From Medicago truncatula (lineage: Eukaryota; Streptophyta; Magnoliopsida; Fabales; Fabaceae): a stretch of DNA of 64,000 bases. Below the pieces are notes generated by a model. The model was given only the letters and a program-made list of their open reading frames with translations, made no database searches and was not told the origin of the DNA. Shown in pieces: positions 54,901 through 64,000 of this stretch; positions within the stretch are counted from its first letter, which is position 1; each line of letters begins with the position of its first letter. The stretch covers positions 53,300,494 to 53,364,493 of the forward strand of contig NC_053045.1 of the NCBI RefSeq assembly GCF_003473485.1, written 5' to 3'. The position numbers were made by a program, and so were the translations under genes.

Positions 54901-55758
54901 TTTCATCTAGATTATTAATTAACCATATACCTTTTTGAAAGTATTAGTAACAAACAAAATAGCATATTCCACACAACAATATTTATTTAATCAGAACCGT
55001 GCCCGTGTCACCGTGTATGTTTGTATATACATGTAAAGAGTTGACTCATCTATAAATTTATAGATTTAATATTTGTGGCTAATATATAATTACTTCTATT
55101 CAATCGTTTGTTGAACCTTGAATATCTACTTTTTAATCATGGTGAATTTTCAAAACTCAACTCATCTTAATTTTTTACTAAAGAACAAAAAAAACTTTAG
55201 GTATACAGTTGTTGTGCACCGTCCATCATATCAAAGTGAAACCTTTGAGAGCCAATATATCTTAGCCGATTGAACCGGTCAGCAAGGGCGGCTCAACCGG
55301 TCCCTTCTCCAAATGCAATGAAATAAGAGCTTTATTTCTTTCTTTATTCCACGCACTTGTGCTATGACTCTGACTCATTCAATAAACAAATACCCCAAAA
55401 GTATAAAAATTGCAACTCATTTCACATTTCGTCAACTAACTAACCATTTAATTACTTCATAGCATATAATAAAATGCTACTAGTAACAAATTATTATTTT
55501 CCTAACTAACAAATCAACAACAAAACGCAACACGTTTTTCAACAAAAAAACATAAGGTGAAAAGTAGGCAGCATCTTGTTACAAGTCCATGTTCTATTTT
55601 GTCTGCACAATACACATCCCAATGAATTCAACCTCCTCATGCTCTTCTTGTCTCATTCTTATTTTATTCTAACCTAGTACATGAGTTTTGCTCAATAAAC
55701 AAAAAAACAAGAGAAGAGGAGCAACCAACAAAAAAAACCATTCTTAACAATAACATAA
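51918..55758. other. Gene-poor region upstream of the receptor kinase
   Basis: Mostly AT-rich, unclassified sequence. A SINE-like tail on the minus strand lies at 52400-52470 (inverse reads 'ccgggttcaagcccctaacc' and 'caactgagttaaacggagac'). A GC-richer minus-strand piece at 52931-53119 could encode EAQQFLSESWTNMAQN and a Lys-rich stretch; it may be a fragment of a retroelement or host gene, but I cannot identify it. The receptor kinase promoter should lie within about the last kilobase; a CT-rich leader precedes the start codon. Confidence 0.5.
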
Positions 55759-58700
55759 ATGTCAGAGTTGCAGGAAACATATTCCTGTTGCTTCCTATTT
55801 TTACTCTCAATTTCCCTCATCCTTCTTTCAGGTACTTTCTTAATTTTCTCTCTTTATTTACTGCATGGATAAAATCAATAAAAGTAGTTATCATTTGTGG
55901 CTATTGATATTATTGTTTGTTGTATTTTTAAGGTTGGTGTGATTCTGTTATAGTATCATAAATAATTGTTGTATATGTTCTGTTATTTTCGCAGGTAGGG
56001 TTGTTGTTGGAGATTCTTTGGACACAGACAAACAAATTCTGTTGAAGTTGAAATTGTACTTGGACAACAAAACTCTTGCAGACCAAGGAAAGTACATATA
56101 TTGGGACACAAACAGTTCCAATTCAAATCCATGTGAATGGCAAGGAATTTCGTGTAACAAAGCAAAGAGAGTAATTGGCATAGATCTCTCTTACAGTGAC
56201 ATCACAGGAGAGATATTTCAAAGCTTCTCTCAGCTCACTGAGCTTACACATCTCGATCTCTCGCAGAACACGCTCTTTGGATATATTCCAAATGATTTAA
56301 GAAACTGTCACAAGCTATTGCATCTCAATCTCTCTCACAATATTCTTGATGGAGAATTGAATTTGACTGGATTGACAACCTTGCAGACACTTGATTTTTC
56401 CTTGAATAGATTTCATGGAGAAATTGGTCTGTGGAATTTGCCATCCATGTGTGAGAATTTAATCACTTTGAATATCTCAGGTAATAACTTAACTGGTGAT
56501 ATTGGTAATAGTTTTGATCAATGTTCAAAGTTGAAGTACTTGGATTTGAGCACCAACAAGCTGAGTGGAGGTATATGGAATGGATTTGCAAGGCTGAGGC
56601 AATTTTCTGTTGCTGAGAATCATCTCAGTGGAAACATTTCATCTGAAGCTTTTCCATTGAATTGTGAACTTGTGGAATTGGATCTTTGTCAAAATGGATT
56701 TGTTGGCGAAGCACCGAAGGAAATTGCTAACTGCAAGAATCTAACCATGTTGAATCTTTCAAGTAACAATTTTACTGGAGCTATCCCTATTGAAATGGGG
56801 TCCATTTCAAGGCTGAAAGGATTGTACTTGGGAGGAAACACCTTTTCAAGAGAAATTCCTGAGGCCCTATTGAAATTGAATGATTTGGTTTTCTTGGATT
56901 TGAGCAGAAACAAATTTGGTGGTGACATGCAAAAGATTTTTGGGGAATTTAAACAGGTGAGGTTTCTTCTTTTGCACTCTAATTCATACACTGGAGGATT
57001 GTTATCATCTGGAATTTTCACATTGCCGAACATTGCACGGTTAGACCTAAGCTTCAACAACTTTTCAGGTCCATTACCTGTTGAAATCTCTCATATGCAA
57101 AGTCTAAAACTTTTAATGTTATCATATAACCAATTCAATGGATCTATTCCATCAGAATTTGGAAATATGCGTAATTTACAAGCACTTGACCTTGCTTTCA
57201 ACAAGTTGAGTGGACCAATACCTCCAAGCATTGGAAACTTGAGTTCTCTCTTGTGGTTGATGCTTGCAAACAATTCATTAACTGGAACAATCCCTTCAGA
57301 GTTAGGGAACTGTACTAGTTTATTATGGTTAAACCTCGCCAACAATAACCTCTCTGGAAAGTTTCCTCGCGAACTTTCTAAAATCGGAAAGAATGCGATG
57401 AAAACATTTGAAGCAAATAGGCGAGACGGTGGATTGACTGCTGGCTCTGGTGAATGTTTAGCAATGAAGAGATGGATACCTGCAGATTACCCTCCATTCA
57501 GCTTTGTGTATGATATTTTAACAAGGAAAAATTGTAGAGGACTTTGGAATAAATTGCTCAAAGGGTATGGAATTTTTCCATTTTGCACACCTGGGTCCTC
57601 CCTTAGGTTATCTTTAATATCAGGTTATGTTCAGTTAAGTGGAAACAAGCTAAGTGGTGAAATCCCTTCAGAGATTGGAACAATGGTGAATTTCAGTATG
57701 TTGCATTTGGGATTCAACAGTTTCTCTGGGAAGTTTCCACCTGAGTTGGGAAGTATTCCACTTATGGTCTTGAACTTGACTAGAAACAACTTTTCAGGTG
57801 AAATTCCTCAGGAAATTGGAAACTTAAAATGCTTGCAAAATCTTGATCTGTCTCACAACAATTTCTCAGGAAATTTTCCTACAAGTTTGAACAAAGTGGC
57901 TGAGCTTAACAAGTTCAACATCTCCTATAATCCCTTCATATATGGTGAGGTTTCATCAAGTGGACAATTTGTTACTTTTGAGAAAGATTCATATTTAGGC
58001 GACCCTTTGTTGATCCTTCCCGACTTCATCGACAACACTACAAGAAACAACAAAAACTCAACCTTTCACAATGACCATAAAAAGCCTGCAAAACTATCTG
58101 CATTCTTGGTTTTTCTGTCCATAACACTTGTTTTTATTATACTTGGCTTTCTAACAATAATAGTCTGTGCATTAGTCAAAACCCCATCAGATCAATATCT
58201 CTTGAAGGATCATACAAAACATTGCAATGATTCAAGTAGCTCAGGAATAGGGTCCTCACAGTGGTCATCTGATTCGGTTAAAGTCATTCGTTTGAACAAA
58301 ACAGCTTTCACCTATGCAGACATTTTGATAGCAACAAGCAGCTTCTCAGAAAACAGAATCATAGGAAAAGGTGGATTTGGAACAGTATACAAAGGAGTTT
58401 TCGCAGACGGTAGAGAAGTGGCAGTGAAGAAGCTTCTAAGCGAAGGACCTGAAGGCGAAAAGGAATTCCAAGCTGAAATGGAAGTTCTAAGTGGCCATGG
58501 TTTCGGTTGGCCTCATCCAAACCTCGTCACACTCCATGGTTGGTGTCTAAGCAATTCAGAAAAGATACTTGTTTATGAGTACATAGAAGGTGGAAGCTTA
58601 GAAGATCTAATAACCGATAGAACTCGTCTGACATGGAAGAAAAGGCTGCAAGTTGCTATCGACGTGGCTCGCGCGCTTGTCTATTTACATCATGAATGTT

Positions 58701-59224
58701 ATCCTTCTATTGTCCATAGAGATGTGAAGGCTAGTAATGTGATGCTAGACAAAGAAGGGAAAGCAAAAGTAACAGATTTTGGATTAGCTAGAGTTGTTAA
58801 CATTGGTGATAGTCATGTGAGTACAATGGTTGCAGGAACTGTTGGATATGTTGCACCTGAATATGGACAAACAATGAAAGCTAGTACAAAAGGTGATGTT
58901 TATAGTTATGGTGTGTTGATTATGGAGTTGGCTACAGGTAGAAAAGCAGTAGATGGAGGTGAAGAGTGTTTGGTTGAATGGACAAGGCGTGTCATGGGAA
59001 GAAAACAACAAACAAAACATCAACAACATCATGTGTTGAGTCATTTGGGTTCAAGACTTGTTGGTGGGGCAGAGGAGATGGGTGAATTGCTATGTATTGG
59101 TTTGAAGTGTACAAATGAGGCACCAAATGCTAGGCCAAATATGAAACAAGTTTTGACTATGCTTGTAATGATATCTAAATCTAATGTTGGAGATTCATCA
59201 AGTGATCATGGGCACAATGTTTAG
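55759..59224 (+). CDS. LRR receptor-like Ser/Thr kinase, At1g74360/NILR1-like
   Basis: Two exons, 55759-55831 and 55995-59224, in frame to 1100 aa. Exon 1 encodes the hydrophobic signal peptide (CCFLFLLSISLILLS), which is why the start at 55759 is chosen. The N-terminal cap (NPCEWQGISCN) is followed by about 20 leucine-rich repeats, interrupted near residues 500-570 by an island region with paired Cys residues, as in BRI1/PSKR-type receptors. A transmembrane helix lies at about 724-751. The kinase domain has IGKGGFGTVYKG from residue 814, Lys836, HRDVKASN with Asp934, DFG from Asp952 and a GTVGYVAPEY activation segment, so it should be an active RD kinase. The Arabidopsis relative NILR1 is needed for basal immunity to nematodes and perceives ascaroside signals. 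Orthology is inferred from architecture, length and overall resemblance and is not proven. Confidence 0.93.
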
Positions 59225-62145
59225 TTATTGTGTTTAGGAAATTGATGGATACAATATATGGAGAAAAATGTGCATAGTTTAGTTTAAGGTGTTACATAGT
59301 TTACATTAATTAGACAGGAAAAATAATGTCATACATAGTTGATTTTTTTATTGTATACAGAAATTTGATTATGTTGAGAAAGTTGCTAAATTTTGTTCAT
59401 GGAATGATTTTACGTTTGTTTTTCCCTTTTGATGAATATTCAACATTTAGCGTATCTCAGTTGTTTTGGCCTAATTTGCAACCAAAAGGAATAGGGAATA
59501 TTATAATTTCTTCAAACCATTCATGTAAAATGGAGCAAAGAAAGAAAGAAGAATAACTGTGAAGAGCTTTGGGCAAAGAACAGATAATATACTATAAACG
59601 GGTTTTTTTGGGATCGGCGGCTAAGATTCCACGCACTCACGCATTATTTGAGATGTTAGCGGCCGTTTGATTAAGTTTAGATGATTCAAATTTAAGCTCA
59701 ATATTTTGAATTATACAATCAAAATTAAAATATGTATTTTTGAACCGTCCTATTATTATCAAGATCGGACGGTCATCAATATCTCAAATGCAAATGCATG
59801 ATTTCTGCAGGGAATTTAAATTAGTGTTTTTTTTTGTGTGCAAACTAGTACAAGTTGTTAGAAAGACATTAAGAATAAAAAAAAAAAAACATTAACTAAT
59901 ATTTTTATCTAGAAAACCATACCCTTTTGTATATTTAAATCTTAGGTAGTAAAAAAAAAATGTGAAGCTGAGATGTTCATATCGATCATAAGAAAGTGCG
60001 TTCAAACTTCAATGTGATTTTAGTTGTGGTGTTCCATTCAGAAGCATAGAATAGTGGTCCTAGTATGGGCAGTGGCTAGTGGAGAATGCATACATAAATA
60101 ACCATGTGGACCCTCTGAGTCTGCTACTATGTATGAATCATGTTATTAGTGTAATTATAGTATTAGTTCGGGAACAGTTGCTCTCAAGTATAGAAATGTT
60201 GATGATTGGAATTACAGATTTCTTGACAAAGTCACACCCCTAGTTCCTTTTCTCACAACTAATTAAACATCTTTCAAGCATCTAGAGCTCAAGACCCTGT
60301 AAAAGGCATTGATCACACCGTTGTGATTTGAACCACAACATTTTCTTTTATGGACTCCTTAATTTTGAGAACATCTAGAGTTTTTTATTTTTTTTATTAT
60401 ATTAAGACATGTTCTTAGGCTAAAAATAGGTAAATGTTCATAAATTTACATGTGATAACTTGAGAGACCCGTTTACATAGCATAATAACATTAACATTGT
60501 TCTTAATCTTCTTGCATTAGAGATGCTAGCTGCTATCGCGTCAATGCAAGAAATTAAGAACACTATATAGGTGGATCATATGTGTCCACGTTTGATAAGA
60601 ACACTTAACTCTAATTACACAATTAAGAACAATTTTTGCAACAAAAAAGTGATAGTTGCATAGAAGAGAGTTAGACACCAATGCATTAAAAACATGTTCT
60701 AATGTGGAAACTGTTCTTACATATGGCACACGTAAATCTGTGTATATACAATATATATATTTAAGATTTTTTTAAGAGGTCAAACAGAACTTGGATTAAA
60801 ATAATCCTTTCAAAGACAAGATGTGCGTCAAAGGACAAATAAGCAAATACAATGTAGCAAGGTTAAAAAAATAGGGCAATACCACCATTACATAGTGTTG
60901 AAACATATACAAAGAGATGGATTCGTCCACCACAAATAAAAATCAATGAATTGAGCTGATTTGTGAGCCTTCAACCACCACCAAAAATGAAGTTTGACAC
61001 GCTCGAACAATTGCTTAGAGAAAAATGTTTATTGTTAAAAGTTTTTGTATTTCTCTCTTTTTAAATATAAGCAAAATATACAAACCAACTAGATCGCCTG
61101 AAAACAACCACGGATTTCCTTCCTTAAGACATGTGAGCCACCAAACTGAAGCGCGTGAGAACCGATACCGTCAGGTTGAGCAGTGTAAATCACCACCAAC
61201 CAAGAATTAGATGCCAACGATTGCTGTAAAAGTCACACTCCAAGAACATGTTGGAACCAATCCTCGAAGAACCAGATTATACTTTGTTGGTATCATGTTT
61301 GTATTTTTTTTTTGTTACATATCATGTTAGTATGTTTAAGATCTTAATACAAATTATTATTTCATTTTTTAATAAGTATTATTTCTGCATAAGTTGTAAG
61401 CATTTAGTTGCAATGTTCAAAGTAATTAAAAAAAGTATTTAACATGGTTTTAACAAGAATATAAGAGATATTTATTATTATTTTAGTTTATCAATTAGTT
61501 TTTTATTTCAATATTTCATCAAATTTAACAAAAAAAAGTGATTGGAGTGAGATTTTCAACCCATCACCTCTAGTTGCCTCACACTGTGTTAGGCGTGTTA
61601 GTGGCGGTGTGAGTAGCATGTTTAGCTATCCCTTATCTAAGGTATCTATATCACTTCATTTTAATAATTTTAATTATACCAAATGCTCTTATTTGGTCTA
61701 GATGATTTGGGAGGTTTTTTTTCTTTTTTTTTCTTATAAAAAGAAATGAAGAGGGTGTATAATATTTCATATTTAGTCGCATATTGCTAAAAGAACTCGT
61801 GAAAAAAGAGAGAAATAATAGAGAATAATTTATCAGATATATTTTTCAGCTAAGATAATGTATCGGATATGATAGGCATTATGCACGGTTTAGAAAGGAA
61901 ATAGGTGTCTCATGGCATGGAAAATGCGTCTGTCTTTTTTATTTATGTCGTTGAAAAGACATTCACCAAGCAACAAAGTGGTCCAAAAGGAACAAGTAAC
62001 TCACAGTAACATAGGCATCGTATTTGGAATCATATCGTATTCCTGATTCTGTTGCATAAAATTTATTTATACACCGCGTAGCTGTTGAGTCCATGCTTAA
62101 CTACTGTAATTTTTTTTTTGTTGCTTTTTTTAAGTAAATAAAATA
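59225..62145. other. Intergenic downstream of the receptor kinase
   Basis: Receptor kinase 3' UTR, then AT-rich sequence with no supported gene. It contains a small inverted-repeat element at 59640-59798. Short frames here have no domain. Confidence 0.55.
59640..59798. mobile_element. Small MITE
   Basis: The left end gcattatttgagatgttagc and the right end 'caatatctcaaatgcaaatg' are imperfect inverse copies; 'ggccgtttgat' and 'atcggacggtc' pair further in. About 159 bp. No clean target duplication. Confidence 0.6.
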
Positions 62146-62508
62146 GAGTAAACCATCAAATTGATCCCTCTCTTTATATCAAATTCTTAATTTGATCCCT
62201 GACTCTACTAATAATTCAAAATATTCACTGTCTTTGTGAAATGTTTCTCAAATTGGTCTCTAACTCTATTAGTTGTTTTGTATTTTGAGCGTTAATAGTC
62301 CAGTGTCTTTTGGATATTATTCAGTGGTTAATGTCATAATGCATTTTGAATCTTATTTGATATGTTAATGACTTAAAATGCAAAACAACTAATAGAGTCA
62401 GGGACCAATATGAAAAATGTTTGACAAAGACAGAAACCATTTTGAATTATTAATAAAGTCAGGGAAAGAATTTAATACAAAGACATGAACCAATTTAGTG
62501 GTTTACTC
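62146..62508. mobile_element. Mutator-like foldback MITE
   Basis: Arms of about 150 bases (gagtaaaccatcaaattgat ... and ... caatttagtggtttactc) with shared inner blocks such as 'actctattagttgttttg' and 'caaaacaactaatagagt'. A perfect 9-bp duplication aataaaata lies at 62137-62145 and 62509-62517. 363 bp. Confidence 0.93.
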
Positions 62509-62517
62509 AATAAAATA

Positions 62518-63757
62518 ACTATACTTTTTTCTAGTACACTCTCCTTTTTATATGGATGGGTAAAAATTAGATGCAATTCTTACCTCTCTTCGTACTATTC
62601 AACACTAAAGATGTAAAAAAACAGTCAAAGACTAGATCAATATAAAACTGTTTTAAATTCATTTGGTGTTTGTCTAATGGTTGGTTTGAGATCTTGGAGT
62701 TTGCTTCTCTCAAGTTTTCAGGTTTGATTCTCTCTAGTGCAAATTTCGGTGGATAAGTCTGTTCCATAAGCTCTAGCTTTAAATGGGGCCTCGCAAGTGG
62801 ACGGTGAGATTTGGTCATCTCGGATTAGTCAATTCTTGAATCGGATACCGAGTTTAAAAAAAAAAAACATGAAACTGTTTTATTGTATATTCGAAATTGA
62901 AGTATATGATTTTTTTATGCATGGCAATAGCGTTTGCATAGTCTTATTCCAAATCGACATTGTTCTTGAAATATTGCCGCGTCAATGTTGCATTTCACCT
63001 CCCCCTATCCCTTTTGTAGCTACCACCGTGATGTTAATGAACTAGTGTTGTTCCCCAACATAGTGATTGTTTGGGTACGCCGCAAAAGTGAGATTCTCGC
63101 ATCCCTAGGCACTTTTTCCGTGAAAATAACAAAGCTATAAAATGTAGCATCAGTGCAAACGACGTTTTTTACACTTCCATCGCTACAACAAACACAACAT
63201 TAGTTGAATGCTTCTGCGTAAGTGTCCATTGAACAACAATATCCCTTGTTTGTTAATTCGAGATGCATGCTGGCCTTTCCGCATCCTCCAATACCTTCTC
63301 ATTTCTTCGCTTTCAAAGACGCTACAACATCGTGACAAACCGATGACCATATGCCACTGCAAGTTGGTAACATTGAAAAATAGTTACAAAATATGTAGTT
63401 GTGTCTAGGAACGGATCTAGAAACTTTATTTCATGGAGGCAAAATTGTATATCATAAATTTCATATAAACCGGGTTGTAAATAATTTGATTTTAGTTTCA
63501 ATAATTTTCACTCATATAAACTGGTTTTGCCGTTGTGTAAAACTATTTAACTCGTAAATTCTTGGTTAATTTTTTTTGGATGTTAGGTGTGCTCACATCA
63601 TCAGATCAACCCCAAAAAAAATTAATTGAAATTTATCGACCACTTATGATAAATCACTTTGTTAATGTGACCATTGTAGATAGAAAACAAATTTGTTGAT
63701 TTTCTAGACAATTTTTGGTTCATGCAAGTTATTTTTATATGTTTTTTTTTTTCTTCA
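62518..63757. other. Intergenic, no gene seen
   Basis: No domain-bearing frame. The part 63010-63400 is less AT-rich ('ccccctatcccttttgtagc', 'catcctccaatacc') and might be old coding or retroelement debris, but it has no recognisable protein. Confidence 0.5.
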
Positions 63758-63890
63758 GGTAGCCTAGTGGCTGGAACTCACACATTTTTAATGTGGAGAA
63801 GTGGGGTGTCCGGGTTCGAACTTCAACCCTTGCATATATTATGCATTTGTCCACACCAACTGAGTTAAGCTCACATGGACTATATTTTCT
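63758..63890 (+). mobile_element. tRNA-derived SINE
   Basis: A pol III promoter layout is visible: A box within ggtagcctagtggctggaac (63758 on) and B box gggttcgaactt (63812-63823), 40-50 bases apart as in tRNAs. The tail has 'tgcatatattatgcatttgt' and 'caccaactgagttaagctca', shared with fragments elsewhere in the window. The tRNA part cannot fold as a true tRNA gene, so it is not a functional tRNA. Confidence 0.75.
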
Positions 63891-64000
63891 TTATGTGACG
63901 TGACATAACTTAGAATATATTTTGCTAAAAAAAAAAAAAAAACTTAGAATATATTGAGGGGAGCCATAATCCACCCAAAATGTAAAAAATAGATGACATT

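Noticed and set aside
58784-59044. Antisense frame inside the receptor kinase gene
   Set aside because: It is a shadow of the kinase-domain coding strand; similar antisense frames occur at 56689-57060 and 57091-57345.
63758-63830. Possible tRNA gene
   Set aside because: A and B boxes are present, but the acceptor and anticodon stems do not pair, and the sequence continues into a SINE tail.

Overview
The window is plant nuclear DNA, most likely from a papilionoid legume of the Medicago/Trifolium/Pisum group. It is AT-rich, its genes have many introns with standard GT-AG borders, and it carries LTR retrotransposons, tRNA-derived SINE pieces and many small inverted-repeat elements (MITEs). The legume assignment rests on my recognition of repeat styles and is an inference; plant nuclear DNA is clear.

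Seven host genes can be assembled with complete open reading frames, and every listed splice junction keeps the frame. They are: a CDK-like Ser/Thr kinase of the At1g54610/At1g74330/IBS1 group (11848-15703, +, 9 exons, 677 aa); methionine aminopeptidase 2 (18861-25950, -, 11 exons, 425 aa); a small HNH-endonuclease-domain protein (28064-33052, -, 3 exons, 165 aa); translation factor eIF5A (36198-37859, -, 5 exons, 160 aa); a DUF538 protein (39218-40222, -, 3 exons, 174 aa); a long coiled-coil protein resembling the WEB/DUF827 group (43771-45498, +, 2 exons, 493 aa); and an LRR receptor kinase like Arabidopsis At1g74360/NILR1 (55759-59224, +, 2 exons, 1100 aa). They form no operon-like unit; these are ordinary, independently transcribed plant genes. 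The kinase and the receptor kinase have Arabidopsis relatives at nearby loci, which hints at old microsynteny.

Layout: 1-5226 is a decayed Athila/Tat-type Ty3/gypsy element on the minus strand, with an LTR, a tRNA-Asp-type primer site, gag, a protease remnant and an env-region ORF, but no reverse transcriptase or integrase. 5228-7400 is an internally deleted FAR1/MULE transposase relative fused to an OTU-like domain and surrounded by palindromes. 7400-11847 is mostly featureless intergenic DNA. 11848-45500 is the gene-dense part, with transposons in introns and between genes, including a Ty1/copia element in HNH intron 1. 46281-48887 is a 2.6 kb foldback structure built from hundreds of bases of short repeats in opposite orientations. 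48888-55758 is gene-poor and MITE-rich. After the receptor kinase, 59225-64000 is gene-poor with two clear inverted-repeat elements and a SINE.

I found no evidence of a new multi-gene system. The most unusual structures are the foldback array (46281-48887), a long-inverted-repeat element with a tRNA-like segment in only one arm (41423-42354), a nested Mutator-like element with GC-rich, gene-like contents (16373-17341), the OTU/FAR1 fusion remnant, and a MITE family with four or five copies here that makes 9-bp target duplications.
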